A stretch of 53,665 bases of DNA from Cellulomonas iranensis NBRC 101100 = JCM 18110 (GTDB taxonomy: Bacteria; Actinomycetota; Actinomycetes; Actinomycetales; Cellulomonadaceae). Where the stretch lies: positions 1 to 53,665 of the forward strand of contig NZ_BCRB01000022.1 in the NCBI RefSeq assembly GCF_001552375.1, in the 5' to 3' direction. A program made the position numbers and the translations under genes. Below, piece after piece: positions 40,197-53,665 of this stretch. Below the pieces are notes generated by a model. The model did no database searches, had not been told where the DNA came from, and was given only the letters and a program-made list of their open reading frames with translations. The number at the start of each line of letters is the position of its first letter. Position 1 is the first letter of the stretch.

Positions 40197-41641
40197 CAGC
40201 GCACCTCGTTCATGTCGACCTGGCGGAACTGCTGCAGGTAGTCGGCGTAGGGCAGGGTCACGGGCGCGTAGCTCCGCAGCCCCCACGGGTTGACCAACGT
40301 CACGGTACCCGCCTCCACGTCGACCTCCTGCACGTAGTAGGCGTGGTTGGCGTACAGCCGCGTCGACGCGTCCGCCGCGTAGTACGGGCTCTTCTTCGCG
40401 CCGTCGGTGGTGAGCGACGCGACGCCGATCGCGCCGCCGTCGTCGAGCGTGTCCGCGAGCCGCTGGAGCGACACGTCACCCGGGTCGTGGCTCGTCGACG
40501 GCCGCCCCGTCAGGGTCTCCATGCCGACCGACGGCCACCCGCCCTCGATGGCCGCGTAGTCGCCGTAGTGCAGCGCGAGCGCCTTCTCCATGACCATCGG
40601 CCAGACCTCGTAGCCGAGCGTCCGGTCGTCGTCCAGCAGGTACTGCGGCGAGCGCGCGAGCGCGGGCGCGCCGTCGACCAGCACCATCTCCGGCGACACC
40701 GTGACGTCGACAGGCCTGCCGTCGTCGTACAGACGCACCGTGTACGACCCGTTCTCGTTCACCGTGATCGCGTCCCGGATGACGCCGGGGTCGGCCTGCG
40801 CGACGGCCCCCAGCGAGGCCATCCACCAGCAGTCGCCGATCGCCCCCTGCTGGATGTCCGCCGGGTCGACGCCACCGACGTACAGCTGGTGCGGCACCTC
40901 GCCGTACTCCGCGACGTTCCGCACGCTCTCGGGGTCGTCGCGCGCGCCGTCGCCGCCGAGGTCGGCGAAGCTGGGCTGCAGCTCGTCGGTCACGGCCGCG
41001 AACCGGTCGAGCGTCTCCTTCGACGCCCGTGAGGCGAGCAGCTCCCACAGCTCGCGCCGCTCCTCGCGCGACCACCCGCCGAACAGCCAGCCCTCCTCCA
41101 TCTGCTCGACCCAGTGCTCGAGCTCCGCGTCGCTCATCGCCGCGACGAGCGCGTCGACCTCACGCCCGTTCAGCCCGGCGACCGCGGTCCTCGCGTCCTC
41201 GAGGTCGCCCCCGCGCACGCCCCAGAAGCCCCCCTCGAGCGCGTCCCGCACGTCGTCGAGCGCCGCGTCGACCCGGGCCGGGTCGGCCTCCTGCCGGTCG
41301 GTGGCGGCGTTGGCGTACTCGGCCGACCCCGCGCCGTCCGCCGGGTCGCCCGACCCGCCACCCGACGCGCCGTCCGCGGCCGGTGCCGGCGCCCGCACGC
41401 CGTCGTCGTCGCCGTACCGGGTCGGCGCGTCGTCGCCGCCGCAGTCGCCGGCCTGCGTGCCGATCGACCGCACCGCGCACGTCACGCGCTCGGCGAGCGT
41501 CGTGCCCACCCCGGACGCGCGGACGGCCGCGAGGGCGCCCGCCACGACCAGGACGACGAGGACGATCACGCCGACGTACTCCACGGCGCCGGCGCCGGCG
41601 TCCCTCTGCTCCGCGTCGCGACGCGCGTCGTGCCTGGTCAT
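40196..41641 (-). CDS. Calpain-family (C2) cysteine protease with prepilin-like N-terminus
   Basis: The 481-residue protein has a prepilin-peptidase-like site: Gly16 then AGAVE, placing Glu21 at +5. A hydrophobic helix follows (about 22-43), as in Flp/TadE-type pseudopilins. A Gly/Ala/Asp-rich linker (about 66-118) and a helical segment (about 121-225) come next. The C2 protease domain has Cys271 in QQGAIGDCWWMASLGAVA, His433 in YANHAYYVQEVD and Asn451 in VNPWGLRSY, a complete catalytic triad. It is probably exported and membrane-held. Calcium dependence and substrate are unknown. The operon is this gene plus the lipoprotein; both lie between rpoC and rpsL. Confidence 0.85.
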   Translation of the reverse strand: MTRHDARRDAEQRDAGAGAVEYVGVIVLVVLVVAGALAAVRASGVGTTLAERVTCAVRSIGTQAGDCGGDDAPTRYGDDDGVRAPAPAADGASGGGSGDPADGAGSAEYANAATDRQEADPARVDAALDDVRDALEGGFWGVRGGDLEDARTAVAGLNGREVDALVAAMSDAELEHWVEQMEEGWLFGGWSREERRELWELLASRASKETLDRFAAVTDELQPSFADLGGDGARDDPESVRNVAEYGEVPHQLYVGGVDPADIQQGAIGDCWWMASLGAVAQADPGVIRDAITVNENGSYTVRLYDDGRPVDVTVSPEMVLVDGAPALARSPQYLLDDDRTLGYEVWPMVMEKALALHYGDYAAIEGGWPSVGMETLTGRPSTSHDPGDVSLQRLADTLDDGGAIGVASLTTDGAKKSPYYAADASTRLYANHAYYVQEVDVEAGTVTLVNPWGLRSYAPVTLPYADYLQQFRQVDMNEVR

Positions 41642-41734
41642 GGCCGTATCTTCCGGGCCACGAGGTGCGCCCGGCCAGTGACCACGGCACCAACCGCGTG
41701 GGCCCGCGGGCCCAACGCGAGGCGCGCGGGAACG

Positions 41735-41774
41735 CCCGAGGGGCCCGCCGGACGCATCCGACGGGCCCCTCGGG
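41735..41774 (-). terminator. Terminator after rpoC
   Basis: CCCGAGGGGCCCGCCGGA and TCCGACGGGCCCCTCGGG pair over 18 bp with one mismatch and a CGCA loop, 25 nt past the rpoC stop. Confidence 0.85.
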
Positions 41775-41798
41775 GTCGTGCTGGGGAGGTGGTCGACC

Positions 41799-45668
<3,870 letters not shown>

Positions 45669-45736
45669 GGTTCCTACTTCCTTCGCGTTCCGGGGCCTGA
45701 CGGCTCACCGGCGAATCTGCAACAGGGGTGTCGGCG

Positions 45737-45787
45737 CCCGGCCCGGACCCGCTGCCCCGCGCGTGCGGGGTGCGGTACCGGGCCGGG
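45737..45787 (-). promoter_or_regulatory. Hairpin in the rpoB-rpoC spacer
   Basis: CCCGGCCCGG (45737-45746) pairs with CCGGGCCGGG (45778-45787); imperfect inner arms around CCCCGC/GCGGGG extend the stem. Possible RNA-processing site or partial terminator. Confidence 0.45.
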
Positions 45788-45795
45788 GCTCGGCC

Positions 45796-49302
<3,507 letters not shown>

Positions 49303-49447
49303 GAGGGGTCCTTCCCTGCGGATCGTGGCACGCTGCGCGGCCAGGCGATGCGCGATCCCCCGCCTCGACCCACGGTGCGACGCGCACGTACGTCGTCATC
49401 GTGGTCGGGATATCTGAGATCGCGGGCACAGGCCAGCGCAAAGCGAC

Positions 49448-49476
49448 AGCATACCCGTGCGGGCGCGCGAAGTAAA
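49448..49476 (-). promoter_or_regulatory. Promoter of rpoBC
   Basis: The minus strand reads TTTACT, a 17-nt spacer, then TATGCT. Predicted start near 49441, giving a leader of about 139 nt. Confidence 0.6.
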
Positions 49477-49505
49477 CCCCGTGCGACGGCCGCAGCCTCG
49501 CGACC

Positions 49506-49519
49506 GTCCGTCGACGGAC
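49506..49519. repeat. 14-bp palindrome upstream of rpoB
   Basis: GTCCGTCGACGGAC is perfectly self-complementary. It lies 30 bp upstream of the rpoB -35 and 159 bp before the DUF4383 ATG. It could serve either gene as an operator. Confidence 0.4.
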
Positions 49520-49677
49520 ATGGTGGCACACCGCACGCGCACGCGGTAGCCGGGCCGCCGCGGCACGCCGCCCATCCGCCGGCCCCGCGGCTCCGAACCA
49601 CCCCCGAGGGAGCCGCACCGCGCACCCTCCCGGCGCACGCCGGCCCGGGCACCCGCCCGCGACAGAAGGGCCCCGCC

Positions 49678-50085
49678 ATGACCTCGTCCCCGAACCGGCT
49701 CGTCGCCACCGTCTTCGGCGCCGTCTACCTGCTCGTCGGCCTCGCCGGCTTCCTCGTCACGGGCGGCCTGCCCTTCGCCGGCCAGCAGGGCAACGCGCTC
49801 GTCGTCTTCGACGTCAACCCGCTGCACAACGTCGTCCACCTGGGGATCGGCCTCGCGCTGCTCCTCGCCTCCCGGTCGGTCGCCGGCGCCCGCGCGACCA
49901 ACACGACGATCGGCGCGGTCTACCTGCTGGTCGGCGTCCTCGGCCTCTTCCTCATCGGCTCGGGCGCCAACATCCTGGCCCTCAACGGCGCGGACAACGT
50001 CCTGCACCTGGCCAGCGCCGTCCTGCTGCTCGCGGTCGGGCTGGGCGCGGACAAGGCGACCGCCCCCCGCACGGCGACGGCGTGA
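49678..50085 (+). CDS. DUF4383 domain-containing membrane protein
   Basis: A 135-residue protein with four hydrophobic segments: LVATVFGAVYLLVGLAGFLV, HNVVHLGIGLALLLASR, NTTIGAVYLLVGVLGLFLIG and NVLHLASAVLLLAVGLG. The two halves repeat the AVYLLVG...N.(V/L)HL pattern typical of DUF4383, an actinobacterial family of unknown function. ATG 49678 has AGAAGGG upstream. Its stop overlaps the next gene's GTG (GTGA), so they form a two-gene operon, opposite to the flanking rpoB and rplL. Confidence 0.88.
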   Translation: MTSSPNRLVATVFGAVYLLVGLAGFLVTGGLPFAGQQGNALVVFDVNPLHNVVHLGIGLALLLASRSVAGARATNTTIGAVYLLVGVLGLFLIGSGANILALNGADNVLHLASAVLLLAVGLGADKATAPRTATA

Positions 50086-50687
50086 CGACCACCGCGGGCC
50101 ACGCCGCGGCGCCCGCGCTGCCCGCCGCGTCCGCGCACGTCGCCGGGCCGCGGGCCGCGTGGCCCGACGAGGGCGCGACGTCGTTCGGCGCGCGCACGGC
50201 GGGCGCTCTCGCGGTCGGCGGCGGCGCGCTCGTGACCATCGCTGTCGCGGCCCCCCACCTCGCGCACCACGCGCTGCTCGCCGGTGCGCTGCTGGCGCTC
50301 GCCGCGACCACGGCGGCCGGCGCCGTCGCCGCGCTGCGGGGCCCCGGCCGTGCCCCTCGCGCCGCCGCGGGGGCGGCGACCGCGACGGGGGCGGCCGTGC
50401 TCGTCGTGGCCCCCGCCTGGGGCCTCGTGGGCACCGCGGCCGTCACGGCGGGCGCGCTGACGCTGGGCGGGGCCGTCCTGCTGGGGGCCGCGGCGCGCAC
50501 ACCGGTGGCACGCGCCGGCCGCGCGCCGGGGCCGTGGGCGCGACTCGGCGTCCTCGCCGTGGGCGCGCTGCTCGCGTCGGCCGCGACCGTGCACGGCCTG
50601 GCGGCCACCGAGGCGGGCGCGCACGCCGTGCCCCACGGCAGCCACGGCCTGCTGCTCGACCCCGGGGCGCACGGCCACCACGGCTGA
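50082..50687 (+). CDS. Alanine-rich membrane protein with His-rich C-terminus, unknown function
   Basis: Of 201 residues, roughly a third are alanine. Hydrophobic segments lie at about 39-58, 63-84, 97-117, 119-136 and 153-170. A cytosol-like N-terminal 35 residues precede them. The tail GAHAVPHGSHGLLLDPGAHG, then HHG, has six or more histidines and may bind metal. No family was recognised. The GTG start overlaps the DUF4383 stop as GTGA. Convergent with rplL, the pair sharing a bidirectional terminator. Confidence 0.65.
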   Translation: MTTTAGHAAAPALPAASAHVAGPRAAWPDEGATSFGARTAGALAVGGGALVTIAVAAPHLAHHALLAGALLALAATTAAGAVAALRGPGRAPRAAAGAATATGAAVLVVAPAWGLVGTAAVTAGALTLGGAVLLGAAARTPVARAGRAPGPWARLGVLAVGALLASAATVHGLAATEAGAHAVPHGSHGLLLDPGAHGHHG

Positions 50688-50741
50688 CGAGCCCGGTCCA
50701 CCCGCACGCACCACCCCGCCGCCGGGACGCGCACCCCGCGG

Positions 50742-50787
50742 ACGGCACGAAGCCCGGCCCCCACGAGGGGACCGGGCTTCGTGCCGT
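50742..50787. terminator. Bidirectional terminator between the membrane-protein gene and rplL
   Basis: ACGGCACGAAGCCCGG (50742-50757) pairs perfectly with CCGGGCTTCGTGCCGT (50772-50787), with CCCC/GGGG extending the stem. It lies between two convergent genes. Confidence 0.85.
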
Positions 50788-50828
50788 GCTCGACCGGTGA
50801 GGGCGTCAGGCGCCCCGACCGGATCGGA

Positions 50829-51221
50829 TCACTTGAGGCCGACGGTCGCGCCGGCGCCCTCGAGGGCAGCCTTCGCCTTGTCGGCGGTCTCCTTGTTGAC
50901 GCCCTCCAGGACCGGCTTCGGCGCGCCGTCCACGAGGTCCTTGGCCTCCTTCAGGCCGAGGGACGTGAGCGTGCGCACCTCCTTGATGACCTGGATCTTC
51001 TTGTCACCGGCGGCCTCGAGGATGACGTCGAACGAGTCCTTCTCCTCCTCGGCCGGGGCGTCCGCGCCGCCACCGGCGGCGGGGGCGGCGACCGCGACGG
51101 CGGCCGGAGCGGCAGCGGTGACCTCGAAGGTCTCCTCGAACGCCTTCACGAACTCCGAGAGCTCGATGAGCGTGAGCTCCTTGAACGCGTCGATGAGCTC
51201 GTCGGTGGTGAGCTTCGCCAT
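50829..51221 (-). CDS. rplL: 50S ribosomal protein L7/L12
   Basis: Stalk protein that recruits translation GTPases, 130 residues. N-terminal dimerisation helices [20 protein letters not shown], an Ala/Gly/Pro hinge (about 35-58), then the factor-binding domain with [20 protein letters not shown] and [20 protein letters not shown]. It follows rplJ by 93 nt. Confidence 0.99.
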   Translation of the reverse strand: MAKLTTDELIDAFKELTLIELSEFVKAFEETFEVTAAAPAAVAVAAPAAGGGADAPAEEEKDSFDVILEAAGDKKIQVIKEVRTLTSLGLKEAKDLVDGAPKPVLEGVNKETADKAKAALEGAGATVGLK

Positions 51222-51314
51222 GGTGGCGCTTCCTTCCGTTCGGACCCGCCGTCCGGTCGTCGGCGGCGGGGGGTGCTGGGCTTGCTACGAGAGCGTGCGG
51301 CCGGAGCGTCGGGC

Positions 51315-51842
51315 TCAGGCTGCGGCGTCGGACTCCTGCTTGGCACGCAGGGCCTCGACGGTGCGCACGGCCTGCGAGGCAGGAGCCGTGAACAGGTACG
51401 CGGCCTGGTAGAGCTTGGCCTTCATCGCGCCGGCCGCCTTGGCCAGCAGCACCTCGCGGGACTCGAGGTCCGCGAGCTTGGTGATGTCCGCAGCGGTCAG
51501 CGGGCGCCCGTCGAGCACACCCGCCTTGATGACCAGTGCGGGGTTCGCCTTGGCGAAGTCACGCAGTCCCTTGGCCGCCTCGACCGGGTCACCGGTGACG
51601 AAGGCGATCGCCGACGGGCCCGCGAGCGCGTCGTCGAGGCCCTCGAGGCCGGCTTCCTTGGCCGCGATCGCGGTCAGCGTGTTCTTCACCACGGCGTACT
51701 GCGCGTTGCCGCCGAGCGCCTTGCGCAGCGTCTTGAGCTGCGCGACGGTGAGCCCGCGGTACTCGGTCAGCACGGCCGCGTTCGCGCCGCGGAAGCGCTC
51801 CGCGAGCTCCGCGACAGCGGCAGCCTTGTCCGGCCTCGCCAT
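51315..51842 (-). CDS. rplJ: 50S ribosomal protein L10
   Basis: Anchors L7/L12 dimers to the ribosome and represses its own mRNA in E. coli. The 175 residues begin [20 protein letters not shown], with [20 protein letters not shown] and [20 protein letters not shown]. The C-terminal helix ([20 protein letters not shown]) carries the L12 sites. ATG 51842 is the homology start. The leader is about 225 nt and has a terminator-like hairpin. Confidence 0.98.
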   Translation of the reverse strand: MARPDKAAAVAELAERFRGANAAVLTEYRGLTVAQLKTLRKALGGNAQYAVVKNTLTAIAAKEAGLEGLDDALAGPSAIAFVTGDPVEAAKGLRDFAKANPALVIKAGVLDGRPLTAADITKLADLESREVLLAKAAGAMKAKLYQAAYLFTAPASQAVRTVEALRAKQESDAAA

Positions 51843-51901
51843 GGCAATCCTTCCGATGGTGGTGCCACCGGGCGTCTGCGTCGCACCCCCAGAACGACAG
51901 A

Positions 51902-51925
51902 GAGCCCCGCGCAGGCGCGGGGCTC
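51902..51925 (-). promoter_or_regulatory. L10 leader hairpin (terminator-like)
   Basis: GAGCCCCGCG-CAGG-CGCGGGGCTC is a perfect 10-bp stem with a 4-nt loop, 60 nt upstream of rplJ. On the minus strand it is followed by TCTGTCGTTCTGG, moderately T-rich. It fits a ribosomal-protein leader attenuator. Confidence 0.6.
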
Positions 51926-52073
51926 GGAGCAGGGCGGGACGCACTCGAACCGTGAGGCTCGGACGTGCGGACGTGCCGTGCGGTGAACTCTCGCCTGCGC
52001 TGGCCCCCGCGTTCTCGCGGAGCTTCGGCCTGTCCGACGAGCGGACCGACGACCGGCGGTCTTGGGCCCCACG

Positions 52074-52102
52074 AGACTACGGCACGTGCGCGGCAGGACC
52101 AA
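52074..52102 (-). promoter_or_regulatory. Promoter of rplJ-rplL
   Basis: The minus strand reads TTGGTC, a 17-nt spacer, then TAGTCT, the same -10 as the rplM promoter. Predicted start near 52067. Confidence 0.65.
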
Positions 52103-52115
52103 ATGCGCACGCTGC

Positions 52116-52143
52116 CGCACGTCCTCGCACGTTCGCCGCACGT
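52116..52143. repeat. Three helically phased CGCACGT boxes upstream of the rplJ promoter
   Basis: CGCACGT starts at 52116, 52126 and 52137, i.e. 10 and 11 bp apart, 14 bp or more upstream of the -35. The outer two are part of an 11-bp direct repeat, GCCGCACGTCC (52114-52124 and 52135-52145). Confidence 0.5.
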
Positions 52144-52197
52144 CCGCCGCGGCTCCGTCGCGCGCCGCACCACCCCGGGGACAGCGCACCGGCCGCG

Positions 52198-53665
52198 TCA
52201 CGCCGCGCCGTGCGCCCCGAACGTGCACCAGTTGACGAACCCCGCCGGCGACGACGTGTCGACGCCCTCGCGCGCCGCGTGCAGCGCCCGCGCCATCGTC
52301 TCGCCGCGCGCGAGCCCCGCGTGCAGCCCGACCATGAGGTCCACCACCTCCACGTCCGGCACGGCCGCGATCGACGCGACCACGCCCCGCGTGCCGCGCG
52401 CCAGCATCGCCGACACGAAGCCCAGGACCTCGTCGCCGTCGTACGCGACGTCGGCCCCCGCGTGGCACGACGCGAGCACGAGCCGTCGGGGCGCGACCCC
52501 GGCGGCGTGCAGCTCCTGCACCGTGAGCGCGCGGTCCGCGAGCACCAGCGACGAGTACATCGGGTTGTCGCCGCGCGGCAGGCCGTGGCACGCGAGGTGC
52601 GCGAGCCCCGCGTCCCGGACCGCGAGCACGACGTCGCGCGCACGGCTCGCGTCGGGGCCCAGCACGCGCGCGTCCGCGTGCAGGCGCGCCAGCACCTCGA
52701 CCTCCTCCCGCGCGCCGCGCAGCTCGGGGCCCGCGACCAGCACGACCGACGTCGACGGCCGCTGCGGCGCGACCGCCGTCGCCCACCACGCCGTCGCCGA
52801 CGGCGCGAGCGCGAGCGGCGCGTCGTGCAGCGCGCCCCACGGCACCTGGTGCAGCTCCCCCACGGGGACGACGACGAGCTCGGTCCCCGCGAGGCCCAAC
52901 GGGTCGAGCAGCAGCGCGCGCAGCCGCGCGAGCGAGAGCTCGGCGCTCGCGCGGGCCGCCGCACCCGCCGCCGCCGAACGCGGGTCGGCGAGGCGGCGCA
53001 GCGCGAACACCAGCGGCCGCAGCGCGGACGTCACGTCGGCCGTCGCGGCCAGCGGGACCAGTCGCGTGCGACGCCGGTCCACCACGACCGCGACGTACCG
53101 CCCGTCGCACGCCCCCAGCTCCACCAGGACCCGCCCGTCGAGCGCGGCCCGCAGCGCGGCCGCGGCCGGCGGCGGGGTGCTCGTGACGTCGGCGGGCGCC
53201 TCCGCCGCCCCCGCGGGGAGCACCGGGCCGGTGGCGGTCGGCGCCGCACGGACGACCCCCCGCGCGACCGCGCGCAGCACGTCCTGCGCGGGTACGGGCG
53301 ACGGACCCGCGGCACCCCCCTCCTCCTCCTGACGCACCTCGCCGGTGCTCGCCTCGTCGGAGCCCGGCGGCGCGACCGGCAGCCGGGCCGCCAGCGCCGC
53401 CGCCCGCGTGCGCTCCATCCACCGCAGGACGCGCACCGGGTCCCCGGTGCGCAGCAGCACGCGCAGCCCGGCCTCCCCGAGCTCGCCGCCGTGGCCCGAG
53501 GCGAGGGCCCGCAGCTCCATCGTCGGCAGCGCCGAGCGGTGCGACGCGAGGTCCCGCAGGCCCGCCCGCGCCTCGCGCAGCGCCCGCGCGTCGTCGCCGC
53601 GCACGTGCGCCGCGGTCGCGGCGGCCAGACGACCGCGGACGCGCAGCAGCAGCGGCCCGCGGACC
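52198..53665 (-). CDS. CHAT-domain (caspase-like) protein, N-terminus outside the window
   Basis: The frame is open to the right edge, so the true start is outside; 488 residues are visible. The first ~90 are helical and TPR-like, then comes a Pro/Ala/Glu-rich linker. The CHAT domain begins VLVELGACDGRYVAVVVD, then has VPVGELHQVPWGALHDAPL. The catalytic His is in AHLACHGLP (codon at 52585-52587) and the catalytic Cys in LVLASCHAGA (52465-52467), an intact dyad. It ends FVNWCTFGAHGAA. CHAT proteases are clan-CD peptidases, some acting in defence or signalling. No partner gene is visible downstream, where rplJ lies 355 bp away. Confidence 0.85.
   Translation of the reverse strand, partial: VRGPLLLRVRGRLAAATAAHVRGDDARALREARAGLRDLASHRSALPTMELRALASGHGGELGEAGLRVLLRTGDPVRVLRWMERTRAAALAARLPVAPPGSDEASTGEVRQEEEGGAAGPSPVPAQDVLRAVARGVVRAAPTATGPVLPAGAAEAPADVTSTPPPAAAALRAALDGRVLVELGACDGRYVAVVVDRRRTRLVPLAATADVTSALRPLVFALRRLADPRSAAAGAAARASAELSLARLRALLLDPLGLAGTELVVVPVGELHQVPWGALHDAPLALAPSATAWWATAVAPQRPSTSVVLVAGPELRGAREEVEVLARLHADARVLGPDASRARDVVLAVRDAGLAHLACHGLPRGDNPMYSSLVLADRALTVQELHAAGVAPRRLVLASCHAGADVAYDGDEVLGFVSAMLARGTRGVVASIAAVPDVEVVDLMVGLHAGLARGETMARALHAAREGVDTSSPAGFVNWCTFGAHGAA

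Larger units (their letters stand above)
49303..49677. other. Gene-free 375-bp divergent region between rpoB and the DUF4383 gene
   Basis: It holds the rpoB promoter (49448-49476), its 139-nt leader and a 14-bp palindrome (49506-49519). The DUF4383 promoter could not be identified. No ORF looks coding. Confidence 0.6.
51843..52197. other. Gene-free 355-bp region upstream of rplJ
   Basis: It contains the rplJ leader hairpin (51902-51925), the promoter (52074-52102) and three CGCACGT boxes (52116-52143). No terminator for the upstream CHAT gene was found and no ORF looks coding. Confidence 0.6.

Overview
The window is about 72% GC by eye, with heavy use of GTG starts, an F420-dependent luciferase-like oxidoreductase, a DUF5709 protein, TANNNT-type -10 elements and apparent leaderless genes. 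This fits an actinobacterium of the order Micrococcales, probably Cellulomonas or a close relative. The genus is inferred from protein style, not from a database search.

Most of the window is the main ribosomal-protein and RNA-polymerase cluster, read right to left on the minus strand. From its 5' side it runs: rplJ-rplL; rpoB-rpoC; the str group (rpsL-rpsG-fusA-tuf); the S10 group (rpsJ-rplC-rplD-rplW-rplB-rpsS-rplV-rpsC-rplP-rpmC-rpsQ); the spc group (rplN-rplX-rplE-rpsN-rpsH-rplF-rplR-rpsE-rpmD-rplO); secY-adk-map; the alpha group (infA-rpmJ-rpsM-rpsK, rpoA-rplQ); truA; and rplM-rpsI-glmM-def-dedA. GC-rich hairpins mark most group boundaries. Good sigma-70-type promoters can be read upstream of rplJ, rpoB, rpsL, rpsJ and rplM. 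No rpsD lies between rpsK and rpoA.

Accessory genes sit between these housekeeping blocks. (1) At the right edge is a CHAT-domain (caspase-like) protein, cut by the window end. (2) Between rplL and rpoB, on the opposite strand, are a DUF4383 membrane protein and an alanine-rich membrane protein with a His-rich tail; they split the usual rplJL-rpoBC operon. (3) Between rpoC and rpsL is a prepilin-like, membrane-tethered calpain-family cysteine protease, translationally coupled to a small lipoprotein. (4) Between rplQ and rplM lie an alpha/beta hydrolase, a ROK (polyphosphate-glucokinase-like) kinase, a DUF5709 protein, a membrane GT2 polysaccharide synthase overlapping a SpoIIAA-like STAS gene, and an ABC-F ATPase.

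The left 10 kb holds cell-wall precursor and cofactor genes: glmM and glmS (UDP-GlcNAc supply), coaA (CoA), acpS (ACP activation) and nnr (NAD(P)HX repair, cut by the left edge). With them are def, a DedA membrane protein, a lipoprotein and the F420-type oxidoreductase.

No tRNA, rRNA, CRISPR array, insertion sequence or phage gene was seen. The less ordinary content is the prepilin-calpain/lipoprotein pair, the CHAT protein, the GT2-STAS pair with a large helical insert, and several promoter or leader structures, including a symmetric divergent promoter between truA and the ROK gene.
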